This document shows, piece by piece, positions 14,324 through 26,200 of a stretch of DNA of 64,000 bases (the stretch's first letter is position 1; the number at the start of each line of letters is the position of its first letter). Both the position numbers and the translations under genes were made by a program. A model generated the notes under the pieces. That model worked only from the letters and a program-made list of their open reading frames with translations. It ran no database searches and was not told where the DNA came from. Source of the stretch: Macrostomum hystrix (Eukaryota; Platyhelminthes; Macrostomidae). Where the stretch lies: contig CATNEN010000038.1 in NCBI GenBank assembly GCA_950097015.1, positions 23,201,001-23,265,000 of the forward strand. Reading direction: 5' to 3'.

Positions 14324-14329
14324 TTTATT
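14324..14329 (-). promoter_or_regulatory. Candidate polyadenylation signal of Girdin-like gene
   Basis: TTTATT on the plus strand reads AATAAA on the minus strand, about 620 bp beyond the Girdin-like stop codon. It would make 14330-14949 the 3' UTR and explains the lack of coding sequence there. Confidence 0.45.
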
Positions 14330-14949
14330 AAAAACGCGTTGGAAAATGCAAAAAACTATTAAAAAGCAAGCAGGTCTTAAAAACAGCCGCAAAGGATTAA
14401 GGCCTAGCTGCACGATATGCAGCAAAGCGACAATAATCCTGCAGTCAAGACTTCTTAACAGTAGAATTACCAAGGGATGTGGGGAATTTCACCTCCTTAC
14501 AATTATTTGTACTGCATCCGAACGGAGCATATCAGATCATCGAGATATTCAACGGTTCTGGGTGAAGGTCAGATCAGAAGGTCAGAGCTAGTGTATTGCT
14601 GAAGTGTGCCTCAGTGCGGCCTTGCCAGGCCTTCAAACTATATCAGCATGTCACCCGAGTGTACCTGCATCATCTCCGACTTCGGTGGTCACCGACTTTT
14701 ATCTAGGCGGAGCTGCTGGACCTGCAACAAGTGGCAACAGCCGAATATGGACACCCAGATGCAAATTTGTCGCCTTTCGCCTGATCAAGCCTCAATATAC
14801 GACAAAGCTCAACCACAGGCCTCTAGCCTAGTCTGTCAACCAGTCAGTCACCACCCCGACGCCGTCAGCACCGTCAGCAGAGTGCCTCCAGCTGACTATG
14901 GAGTCCCTAAAACGGACGGCGAAATGGCTTTTATAAAAGTTCTTTTTAA

Positions 14950-17900
14950 CTAACGCTTTAAAGTTGACGAGCCTCTAGTTGGCGGCGAGGGCGGCGGCAG
15001 GTCGTCACGAGCTCCATGTCGACGATTTGTCGGCGGCAGCGGCGGCGGAGTCTGCTGAATCGATCCTCCGGTTGCTGCAGCTGAAGCTGATCTAGGAGGC
15101 GGCGCTGGCTGTTGCGCAACGGCGGGCACAAACGGCCGACTGGCTGGCAGGCCGGCGGATTCGCGACGCGGCGGTGGCTGAGCTGGAGGCAGTTGTTGAA
15201 TGATGCCGGAACTAACAGCAGCCGAATGAGGCTGCGCAATGCCCTGAAGGCGTCGTGTTTTTAAACACGTTCTTAAAAATTCATTTGATTTTCACTAGAC
15301 CAACAAAGGTTCACTAATCCTAAAACCTGTTCACTAATCCTACAGCTTGTTCCATAATCCTAAAACCTGTTCACTAATCCTATAACCTGTTCACTAATCC
15401 TACAACCTGTTCCATAATCCTATAACCTGTTCACTAATCCTACAACCTGTTCTATAATCCTATAACCTGCTTCCTAATCCTACAACCTGTTCACTAATCC
15501 TACATCCTGTTTACTAATCCTATAACCTGTGCTCTAATCCTATAATATGTTCACAAATCTTATAACCTGTTTACTAATCCTAGAACCTGTTCACTAATAT
15601 TAAAACTCGTCTATCGACCTTAAAATTCGTCTATCGATTTCTGAACTCATCCATCCGCCATCAGAGCGTGTCCCAGTCAGAGCTCTCACCTGGTAAGTGG
15701 GATTCGACACCAGTTGAGCGGCTGCGCCAGTGCGCGGTCGTCGAGTAGCCGTCGAGGATGTCGCCGATGGCATTGTTGGCACTGGCGTTGCACTCTGTGC
15801 AGCTCTCTGCTTCTGCTGACTCTGCTTTCTCTCGATAAGCTGTTGCAGCTGTTGCAGCTTAGCAGATGTCGACTCAGCGGCGTCCGGGAAGCCGCCATCA
15901 TCGTCGCCACCGCTAGACAAAGCTGTCGACTTACCCGAAGCCGACGCTGAAGCAGACGCGGATGCCAGAGTCGCTGCCCGCCTACTGGCTGGCGAAGCCT
16001 GCTGCCTGTGTCCGCTGCTCCGGTACTGGTCCAGCATGCGCTCCTCAAGGTCAGCCTTCTGCTTCTGCAGCGAACCGAGCATCTCGCGTAGAAGCCTCTC
16101 TTCCGAGTTGCTGCCTTCAGCAGTCTTGGACGGTGTGCCGTCTTCGGCCCGCCTGTTGGCAATCAGATCCTGATTCTGTGCCACCAGCTGGCGCATTTCG
16201 GCCGCCAAATTCGCATTCTCGCCAGTTAGGCGCCGCTCGTTGGCTTCTAATTTAGCTAGTAGGTCACGAGTTCGAGTCAGCTCGGATTCGGCTTCGGCTA
16301 GGGCGGCTTCGCGATCCGCTAATCGACGCCGGACTGATGCCAAATCGGTGGCCAAACCGCGAGCCTCGGACTCGCTGCGCTCTTTGGCGGCCTGCAGTCG
16401 AGACTGTTCGCTGGACAAACTGGCCAAGTCAGCTTGCAGTTGCACGCATCTGAGTGTTGGAAAAGCTGGGTTAGGAAATTGGCTTGCATATTTCCCACCT
16501 CCCGGGTTCTTCCTCCTGATTGTCCATCTCCCCCCAGATTCTTCCTTCTGATACTCAACCTCGTGGGTTCTTCCTCCTGATTATCCACCTCCCTCAAGAT
16601 TCTTCCTCCTGATACTCCACTTCCTCCTGATACTCCACTTCCTCCTGATACTCCACTTCCTCCTGATACTCCACTTCCTCCTGATACTCCACTTCCTCCT
16701 GATACTCCACTTTCTCCTGATACTCCACCTCCCCCGGATCCTTCAGCCTGAATCTCAACCTCCCGGATTCTTCCTCCTGAATCTTTATCTGTGTTCTCCC
16801 TATAAGATTCTTCTAATTCTCCTCTCTTGTGGTAATTCTTCCCCTAGTATTCTTCCTCACATTTCTCTCCTCTAGAACCTTATCCAGAGAGTCTCCCCGG
16901 AAGTTTTTTACGAATCTTATTCCCAGTGGAAGAAAAGCATGTTCAGCTCACCTTCTAGCATCCTCGGCCAGATCCTTGGTCTCGCTCTGCAACGCCTCCT
17001 GAAGATGTTTCAATCCTTCAGCTTCGCCAATCAAACGTTCAATCAGAGCTTCGCGTTCTTTTAATTCCTGCTTGCGCTGCTTAGACTCGGCTACAACTTT
17101 CTGCTTCTCCGAATGGGCCAACTCAAGCTCGGTTGCTAGGCGATCGTGAAGCCGGCGCAACTGCTCATAGTCAGCTGTCAGTCTGGCATGATCCTTGTCT
17201 AGAGAGTGCAGACGACTCTGCTGCTCGCTGACCAGCGATTGAAGTCTGCAGAGATTTATGAAATTAATATTTAACTGAGTTTACCTACGCTTTATCAATC
17301 AACTGTAATCCCTACCTGATCCATCAGATTACTGTAATCCCCACCTGATCCATCAGATAACTGTAATCCCCACCAGATCCATCAGATAACTGTAATCCCT
17401 ACCTGATCTATCAGAACTATAATCCCTACCTGATCCATCAGATAACTGTAATCCCTACCTGATCTATCAGAACTATAATCCCTACCTGATCCATCAGATA
17501 ACTGTAATCCCTACCTGATCCATCAGATAACTGTAATCCCACCTGATCTATCAGAACTATAATCCCTACCTGATCCATCAGATAACTGTAATCCTACCTG
17601 ATCCATCAGATAACTGTAATCCCTACCTGATCCATCAGATAACTGTAATCCTACCTGATCCATCAGATAACTGTAATCCCTACCTGATCCATCAGATAAC
17701 TGTAATCCTACCTGATCCATCAGATAACTGTAATCCCTACCTGATCCATCAGATAACTGTAATCCCTACCTGATCCATCAGATAACTGTAATCCTACCTG
17801 ATCCACTACATTGTTAGTCCGCACGAGAAGCCTCTTCGCAATAATCAATAGAAAGAAGCTCACTTGTCAACTTCAATTTTGAGTGCCTCCCCAGCCGACA

Positions 17901-20900
17901 CAGCTCCGGCCAGTTGAACATTGGAGCTGGCCAATTGTCGATGCAGATCGCTTAATTCGTCCTGAGCGGCTGATAATCTTTCCTCGGCTGAGTTGGCTCG
18001 CTCGCGCCAATTTGAAATTGACGCCGATTGAGTCGATCGCTCAGTTTCCAATGCCGCATTCCGACGCTCAAGTTGAATTAAACGATCTTTTACGCAAAGA
18101 AGATCCTTTTCAAATTGATTAAAAAGCGATGATTTAAGCCATTGTTTAATATAGCATTTTGCAGGCTAGTAGAGAAAACAAGCAAGCAATTAAATAATCG
18201 ATGACTAATAATTGCTTGCTTGTTTTCTCTACTAGCCTGCAAAATGCTATAGTAGAACGACCACTGCTTTTCTGCATATCCTAAAACGTTATGGAAATGC
18301 TGAACACGTGCTTAAAATGTTCCGCGCTATCCAATTATACAACGTCCAGAATCACATAACATAGCCATCGTCGAGATATTCAAGATGTCGAGATGTCTTC
18401 GACAAAAATCGCTGAATATCTCGATGATGCTGGCGTTGGACGGCATCGTAAAGGGCGGAAAATGTTGATCCGAAAGGTGGACTTTCACTCCCGGTCATTC
18501 GGTTTGGGAGCTGTCGCGAAGTATTTCCCCAAAGTAAAACGGAATTAGAAAATAATGTCTTTTTTAATATAAGGCATTCAAACTAATTTCGTACCAGTTT
18601 TGAACGGCAACATCACAAAGACCATTTAACTAGGACAAAGACCACAGCTCAGCCCCCAACTCTACCTGCAAATGCCGACCGCCCGCAGCGCCGCCTCCGG
18701 CTTCGGCTTCGTCTAGAGCCAACTCCGCCCGTCTCCTGGCGACCTCCTCGGCTTCAAGCCTGTCTCTGGCCTGCTCCAGCTCCGACTGCATCGCCGCCAC
18801 CCGGCCCTCCAAAGCTGCCACGGCGGCTCCAGTTGTGGCAGCCTGTCGTCGCTCCTGACTAATCAGAGCCTGACAACGGACCTTCTCCTGTACTAGCTGG
18901 TCGCGAAGGCTCGCCGCTGTGCCCCGCTCCAGGCTGAGACTGCTCAACAACTGTAGGCGCTCCTTCTCTAATTCGTGCAGTTCGGCATTTGAACAGTCCA
19001 GCTCCGCGAGTTGAGCGCGAAGCGAGTCGGCTTCAGCCCTAGCAGCGGCGGCTTCTTTGGCGGCCGATTCGGCTGACGCGGTGGCGGCGTCGGCGATGCG
19101 ACGCAATCTGCGCGCCTCCTTGTCGGCGCAAGCTCGAGCGTCGACTGAGTCGACGGCCGCTGAGCGCAACGCGGCGGCGTCTGATCGGACACTAGCCAGT
19201 TCGCGTTGTAAACTGGCATGCGCCTGCTCTAGATCCTCTAGCTGACTTTGAGTACTGCTGGCCTGCATGAAGGAGGGTAGTGAAATTATCGGCTTATTCT
19301 ACTGTTTTATGCTACTAACACTAGACTGGATCCGATCTGCTTGTATTTATCTGACAATTGTATTTATCTGACAATTGTATTTATCTGACAACTACTCAAG
19401 ATCTGACACTAATCTAGATCTCAGACCAGCCAATATCCAACCTTAGCTTCAGCACGTTTGAAGTCGGCCGTCAGGCGTTGAATCTCAGCGGCGTCAACGT
19501 CGACTCTACCAGCTGCGGCCGTCTTGGCCAATTCGACTTCTCGCTCCAATCTTTTGCAGCGATCCTCGGAGGCGGCCAGTTTGTCGGCTAACTCGGCAGC
19601 CTCTGATTGGGCCTCCCGAAGCTGCCGGCGAGCGGCTAATCGCTCTTCGGCTCGACTGGCTTCAGCTTCGGCGTCCAATCGTAGACAGTCGGCGAGTGAT
19701 TCTCCTCCGGCAACAGTTCTGATTGGCTGAGCAGCGACGTTAGAGGCGGCTGAGGTGGCGCCGGAAGCTAAGGCAACTTCTAGTTCGGAGTTAGCGCGAT
19801 TCAGTTCGGCTAGACGACACCTGGCACTGTCGAGAGCTGCCGTCAGCTCCGAATTCGATTGACGAAGTCGGGCTAACTCGCTCTGCTGTTGTCGAGTCTA
19901 GGGGCGAGGCAGGCATATGCAAGTCATGAATATTGACGATGATTATGGCCTTGAAAGTCATAAAAACTATATAATGAAGGTATGTGTACAGTGATCATCC
20001 TGAACATCACGAAGGTCAATGTACATTGATCATCCTGAACATCACGAAGGTCAATGTACATTGATCATCCTAAACTGACCTAAACATCACGAAGGTCAAT
20101 GTACAGTGATCATACTAAAACATCACGAAGGTCAATTGTACAGTGATCATCCTGAACATCACGAAGGTCAGTGTACATTGATCATCCTGAACATCACGAA
20201 GGTCAATGTACATTGATCAACCGAATGTCACGAAGGTCAGTGTACATTGATCATCCTGAACATCACGAAGGTCAGTGTACAGTGATCATCCTGAACATCA
20301 CGCAGGTCAGTGTACAGTGATCATCCTGAACATCACGCAGGTCAGTGTACATTGATCATCCTGAACATCACGCAGGTCAATGTACATTGATCATCCTGAA
20401 CATCCCGCAGGTTAGTGTACAGTGATCATCCTGAACATCACGCAGGTCAGTGTACATTGATCATCCTGAACATCACGCAGGTCAGTGTACATTGATCATC
20501 CTGAACATCACGAAGCTCAGTGTACAGTGATCATCCTGAACATCACGAAGGTCAATGTACATTGATCAACCGAATATCACGAAGGTCAATGTACAGTGAT
20601 CATCCTGAACATCACGAAGGTCAATTGTACAGTGATCATCCTGAACATTACGAAGGTCAATGTACATTGATCAACCGAATATCACGAAGGTCAATGTACA
20701 GTGATCATCCTGAACATCACGAAGGTCAATTGTACAGTGATTATCCTGGACATCACGAAGGTCAATGTACATTAACCATCCTACGTATAACGAAGGTGTG
20801 TACATTGATCAACCGAATATCACGAAGGTCAATGTACATTGATCATCCTGAACATCAATAAGCCCTACTAACCTTATCAGCAGCGCCCTGGGCCGCCTCC

Positions 20901-23185
20901 AAAGCTTCCTCCAGTTCTGCTAATTGCCTACGCAACGCCAAACACTCGGCCTGTCCAGCCTCGTCAGCTCGAATCCTGGCCGCCTCGGCTGCTTTCAGCC
21001 GATCCCGCAGTCGATCCGTTTCGCTCTCCAGCCTGGAAGCCGCCATCAGTCGCTCTCTGGCTGCGTCAAGTTCGTCGCGAAGCAGCTTAGCCGAGGTTGC
21101 CCCGGTTGCTAGGCGACCGTTTTCGTCGCGTAGGCGAGCAGCGGTCGGACGCAATTCGGCTAGTTCAGCCTCGGCGTCGGCGAGAGCGTCGGCGATTTCA
21201 TCGCGTTCGGCTCGCAGGCGACGAAGTCGGGATTGAAGCTCGGCAACCTCAACTATTGCGTGCTGCTGTTGCTGCTGCTGCTGTTGTTGTTGTTGCGACT
21301 GCGAATTTTTTTTTGGACTCGTATTTAGATTTCAATCTTAGAATTGAATCTTTGATACGTCAAATTTAAATCTTCGATACCTACGATTGGAGTCTTCGAT
21401 ACCTCAGATAGGAATCTTCGATACATCAGATAGGAATCTTCGATACCTCAGATAGGAATCTTCGATACCTCAGATTGGAATCTTTGATACCTCAGATTGG
21501 AATCTTCGATACCTCAGAGTGGAATCTTCGATACCTCAGATTGGAATCTTCGATACCTCAGATTGGAATCTTCGATACCTCAGATTGGAATCTTCGATAC
21601 CTCAGATTGGAATCTTCGATACCTCAGATTGGAATCTTCGATACCTCAGATTGGAATCTTCAATACCTCAGATTGGAATCTTCGATACCTCAGATTGGAA
21701 TCTTCGATACCTCAGATTGGAATCTTCGATACCTCAGATTGGAATCTTCGATACCTAATTTTAACAACCAATCGGGGCGGGGCGTACGTTTGTACTCACC
21801 TGCGAAATAGAACCATCTTCTCCATCGCTGAGCAGTCGGCAACCGGCGAATTCTGTCTGCGCCTTCTTTAGTCGCAGCAACAGCTCGCCTGCTTCTACTA
21901 GAAGTTGATCGCGTTGATCCCTTAGCTTTAGCATGGAATGCCAAGCTTGTGGCGTTAGGCTTGCCTCGGCAACCAGGTGGCAACCATCCCCAAATAAGCT
22001 GCTTTCTTGATCATAGGCGGTGGAGTCAGTAGTCGAGGACGCGTCAAAAATGTCAGCCGGCATTACAGTGCGCAGAAGGTTGACAAATCTGCATTTTGTT
22101 AAAAGTACTTTTACAACCTGTCGAGCTGCGAACTGGAAGTCAACCTATCTAAACACGCTTCTGTTGCTTCCATTGCTCTTCACGTCATTCCCTCACTCTC
22201 CCTTTCATTCCCTCACTCTCCCTTTCATTCCCTCACTCTCCCTTTCATTCCCTCACCCTCCCTTTCATTCCCTCACTCTCCCTTTCATTCCCTCACTCTC
22301 CCTTTCATTCCCTCACTCTCCCTTTCATTCCCTCACCCTCCCTTTCATTCCCTCACTCTCCCTTTCATTCCCTCACCCTCCCTTTCATTCCCTCACTCTC
22401 CCTTTCATTCCCTCACTCTCCTTTGATTGCCTCACTCTCCTTTCATTCCCTCACTCTCCCTTTCATTCCCTCACTCTCCTTTCATTCCCTCACTCTCCCT
22501 TTCATTCCCTCACTCTCCTTTCATTCCCTCACTCTCCCTTTCATTCCCTCACTCTCCCTTTCATTCCCTCACTCTCCTTTCATTCCCTCACTCTCCTTTC
22601 ATTCCCTCACTCTCCCTTTCATTCCCTCACTCTTCTCTTCAGTGTCCACTCCTCTTTCTCCATTTTAATAACTAACCTGGCTAATTCTTGATCATCAAAA
22701 GTAGCTTGCAGATTAGTTACGAAGCGTTCCTTGCAAGCTTCACTTTGAGCCGCAGCTCCTAGTAGCAACAGTAGACAGCTGAACATTTCGGCATCTTCGC
22801 TAGATGGATTTGATGCACTCACACTGCCGCTGTGAGCCTTGTCTAACAAGCGAACATGATTAGTAGGCGGTATTAAAATGCAACTAGCCAGTTCTCGCTC
22901 ATAGAACTCGGCTAATCTTCGATGCAATATGCGCCAATTGTGCAATTGTCTAACTAGACTGCCATCTGAATCGAAGATGTCATTATCTCTCAGCTTATCT
23001 GCTGTACCGCCATCAGGATCAATTTGACAATAGACAGTATTTAGCAGGGAGCCATCTAAAAGCCAATTCCAATCGATAATTTTTCCTGAATTTGTTTCAA
23101 CAGTTGATGGTAGATGGCCAGCAAAGCTGCGCAACCATCTGCCAATAAGGTCGGAGTCGCTAGCACTACCCACCAACTCAGTCAT
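14950..23185 (-). CDS. CCDC88/Girdin-like HOOK-domain coiled-coil protein
   Basis: Nine exons (complement 23185-22677, 22088-21800, 21298-20873, 19897-19442, 19262-18666, 18105-17864, 17245-16952, 16449-15690, 15243-14950) join without a phase conflict to 1288 residues. Residues about 5-185 match the N-terminal HOOK domain of the CCDC88 family: LIGRWLRSF, WLLDGSLLNTVYCQIDP, LHNWRILHRRLAEFYERELA and SCLLLLLGAAAQSEACKERF. Residues about 270-1090 are continuous Ala/Glu/Arg/Leu-rich coiled coil, opening with a poly-Gln run; DYEQLRRLHDRLA resembles Girdin. The last exon encodes a Pro-rich tail (QQTPPPLPPT and similar) ending TLKR. Family members act as dynein adaptors or link actin, trafficking and G-protein signalling. 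The protein is shorter than vertebrate Girdin or Daple (about 1,900-2,000 residues). An in-frame ATG at 23230 could add 15 residues. The acceptor of exon 6 is the weakest. Confidence 0.85.
15295..15600. repeat. 20-bp minisatellite in Girdin-like intron 8
   Basis: About fifteen units of roughly 20 bp, core AACCTGTTCACTAATCCTA, with CCATAATCC and TTCTATAATCC variants, in the intron between the last two exons. Confidence 0.9.
16605..16735. repeat. 18-bp minisatellite in Girdin-like intron 7
   Basis: Seven units of CTCCTGATACTCCACTTC form a regular array. Degenerate related sequence (CCTCCTGATTCTCC-like) continues on both sides from about 16490 to 16800, so the array seems to have grown within an older pyrimidine-rich repeat. 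Confidence 0.88.
17295..17812. repeat. 29-bp minisatellite in Girdin-like intron 6
   Basis: About eighteen units of 28-29 bp, core CTGATCCATCAGATAACTGT followed by AATCCCTAC, with shorter CTGATCTATCAGAACTATAA variants. It fills most of the intron 17246-17863. Each unit contains the palindrome CTGATNNATCAG. Confidence 0.92.
18150..18251. repeat. Perfect inverted repeat, 43-bp arms (hairpin/foldback)
   Basis: The arms 18150-18192 and 18209-18251 are exact reverse complements (outer ends TATAGCATTTTGCAGG and CCTGCAAAATGCTATA) around a 16-base loop. It lies in Girdin-like intron 5, close to the start of exon 6. Possible origins are a MITE or foldback element, a recent inverted duplication, or a small-RNA precursor. 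The arms end at TATA, which could reflect a TA target site, but this is not proven. Confidence 0.92.
18340..18548 (+). repeat. Dispersed repeat copy with intact 51-codon ORF
   Basis: This copy of the repeat seen at 3.0 and 52.5 kb contains an ATG at 18393 and an in-frame TAG at 18546, giving 51 residues rich in Arg and Lys (begins MSSTKIAEYLDDAG, includes HRKGRKMLIRKVDF). It lies antisense in a Girdin-like intron. At 52.5 kb the same frame reads TKIAEYLNDA, so the similarity extends to the protein level there. The product is not recognised. It may be a remnant of a mobile-element protein or of a small gene that was duplicated. Confidence 0.5.
19335..19392. repeat. 17-bp short tandem repeat in Girdin-like intron 4
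   Basis: Three units of ATCTGACAATTGTATTT and part of a fourth, the smallest array in this gene, between exons 4 and 5. Confidence 0.85.
19985..20858. repeat. 35-bp minisatellite in Girdin-like intron 3
   Basis: About 25 units of 34-36 bp containing TGATCATCCTGAACATCACG and AAGGTCAATGTACATT. Variants carry CGCAGGTCAGTG in the middle and AACCGAATATCACG towards the right, so subfamilies are grouped along the array. It fills nearly the whole intron between exons 3 and 4. Confidence 0.93.
21365..21757. repeat. 22-bp minisatellite in Girdin-like intron 2
   Basis: About eighteen units of 22 bp, core GGAATCTTCGATACCTCAGA. The left-hand units (GATAGGAATC) differ from the nearly uniform right-hand units (GATTGGAATC). 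The plus strand is stop-free across the array. Confidence 0.93.
22180..22635. repeat. 20-bp minisatellite in Girdin-like intron 1
   Basis: About 23 units of TCCCTTTCATTCCCTCACTC, with 19-bp units (one C lost) towards the right. It fills the intron between the HOOK-domain exon and exon 2. In the gene's own (minus) orientation the array is purine-rich. Confidence 0.93.
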
Positions 23186-23230
23186 GCTCCAATATTGGAT
23201 TGATAGGTGTTTGACCCCCTGTTTGGCCAA

Positions 23231-26200
23231 TAAACCGAGACTGGTGACTGGAATTGTATGCGAGGAAAGTATAGCTTAGCAGCAGGTTGAAGTGCAGAAA
23301 GCGATTAACTAAATTATAATAGTTTAAAAAGATTGTGAACTTTTTTGACAATTTTTTACTTTAAAACTTAATTATTTTGGTGCTAGTCACTTTGTCATGA
23401 ACCATACTATCATATTGGACTGACTAATTTAAACTGAGCACTGATTGACAGATAATTAAGTGACTAAGGTTTTACTTAGTAAGCAATTTAAAGTTGGCAA
23501 CTAGACTGAAATGTACGAGTAATAAACTCAGTTTGTTATAATCTGCTCATTTGCATGTAATGTAACCATGGAAACAGCTAAAGTTCATCTTGTACATCCA
23601 ATGGATAGATAGAAAAACTTTGATTTGAGAAATATATATTTGGCTTTGGCCAATTCAGCCCAGCATGTACATTCTAGAATTCACATTGAACATGGTACTA
23701 CATTGAACCAAGGGTAGTTGTTGTGTACAGTATTAAGAAAATTATGCAAAAAGCAACAAAATTGTTGCTTTCAAGCAATTATAGACATTCCATATTGCCT
23801 GTTGTGATGAATTAAAATTAACAAATAAGCATTAGCTGACCAGTAGGTGTTAAACTGTCATTTGTTGTGTATTTCCGGATTTTATTCGGATATAATATAA
23901 TCAAATCTAATTTCAGAAAGGAATAATATAACAAATTATGTTATATTGTTATAGGGTTGCTGCTCTAGCCTATTGCTGGATGAGGAAGTGAATAAATGCT
24001 TTGCAAGCTTTCATTAGTATGTAACAAAGTGACAAAGGGCAAAGTTATGTTGGCAAATGGCTTTTGATAAAAAACAATATGATAAAGTGACTAGGATCAA
24101 ATTATTCTAATATAACTAGCTCATTAAAGTAATAGGCCTAACTTCTGAGCCTTTGGTGAAAGGTTTTAGATTAGTATTAGCTACACTAAAAGCAACTCAA
24201 AAAAACTTCTCTTGCTCACTCCCTTTTGCTGTTCCTATTTTAGATTAGGAAAATAATTTTTCTGAAAATTTTCAGGTGGTACAGTCTTTACAGAAGGACT
24301 ATGATTAAATCCTTAAGGCTGTGTAAGATCTTAAGATTTAAGGCCTAGTCAGAAAATAATAAAATTCTGCTGATCTTCTGGCATGTTAATTGATATGATA
24401 TTAAGGTGTTTAAAATATTTTCTGTTCAGTTAAGGTCAAGTTGGCCTACCTGTCTGCTCATGAATTTCACTAGTCTACAAATAAGTAAACTAAGTAGGCC
24501 TGAAAGATATGACAGTAGATGAAGAAGTGAACCTAAAGTACTTAGATTAATATTAGATTTAGATATTAGATTTAATATTTGCAATATTGCCCATTTTTTC
24601 ATGGCATTTGTAGGGATGCTGGATTTGTTAGAGATTTTTTCTAATAACCAATATAAAAAATCTGTGCAAAAACTTTTTCCATGAATACCTTTAATGTCTT
24701 AAAAAATAGTGCATGCTAAGATAAATAGTTATGAATGGATTTGGTTTAATTCTTGATCCATTAGGTTTTGCATTCTAAATGTACTTGTAGGGTGATAATT
24801 CCTAAAAATCATGTTAGGGCCTATTAGCTGCAGATACTAGTACAATTTCTTTTGGTAAAGCTTTGTTGGGCAAATAATATTCTGTATTCAAAATGGATCA
24901 TTTTCCTTAAACAAAACACATTAGGCCCTTTAAACTTTAATCCTATAAAATACTTTAGGTTTTCCATTCGACTTGATTCATGGGTCAATGACCCACTAGA
25001 AGACAGTGGGTTGTTGACTAACAATATTCTATAAAATTGTAGGCCTAGCTTGCCTGTAGGCTGTAACTTAAAAATGTGTGTGCAAATTAATTAGGGCCTA
25101 GTTCAAGTTTGCTTATAGTTTTTATAAAAAAGAAAGTCAAAAAATTAAAACTAAATATTGATTTTAACCTACTTTATGATAAATGAGAGCTTTATTGCAA
25201 AAGTGTAATTTTTGCTGTCATTAGTCATCATTGTCATAGTGCCAGATTAGGATATATATCTATGCCTAAAAAGTTCTTAGGTAGTTAGGCTCAACCTATA
25301 ATAAATATTATTAATCTTCAATATGTCCCTATGTCTCTATTGAAGTTCATACAGGATTTAACTGACCCAAACCCTTCAATCACCATGTCCTGTTCAGTGT
25401 GGTATTCCTAAGTATTAGGGTCTTTCCAAAACCTTTAGGCTAAAGGCCATCAATTATAAACTTAAGTAATCTTCAATAGGTCCCCTAGACTCTATTGAAA
25501 TGTAATCCTATTTATTTGCCATTCTCCCACAAATGAAATATCCAACAAAAAATTCTTTAAAAATCCTAATTCTAAATGTGCCACAAGGTGTGGTCATCCC
25601 TGTCATTCCATGATGATCTTGGAATCGAAGGTTGCTTAAGATTGAAGGTTGAAGATCACTTTTCAACCATATCTAATTTATGTCATTCCATAAAAAATGT
25701 AAATCAAAGAAAATGTTTTTCTTTCTATAAACTCAGCACCCTCAAAAACATGTATAGGGCCTATACATAGATTTATGTGCCTTCTAAAACTGGAACTGTT
25801 TTAAAGGATTAAAGTTGAAGAAGCCCAACACATCAATGGCATTTATTATGTGCAGGGGCAGAACAATTCGGTACCAGACTATACAGTAACACACATTTTG
25901 GTAACAACACAGGTACACTTTTGTAAAATGCTCAGAGACATTTTGATAACATGTCAGAAATAGTTACCGATAAATAGTCCCTCAAATACCCAAACCATGG
26001 TTGCCTCGTGTTTATTAGCATGTAACTACATACTGTAAATGTAAGCTAAAGATCAATGTGCTTGCAATCTTTAAAAATTAGATACACTAAAGGATGTTAC
26101 CGAAATGTCTCTAAAAATTCTGACATGTACTGAGTGTTACCTAAATGCACCTGTCTTGTTACCGAAATATCCGTTACCGAATTGTCTGTTAGGTCTACCG

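Noticed and set aside
14604-14953. 75- and 115-codon plus-strand ORFs
   Set aside because: They lie in the presumed 3' UTR of the minus-strand Girdin-like gene, have no recognisable domain, and neither frame shows splice-linked continuation.
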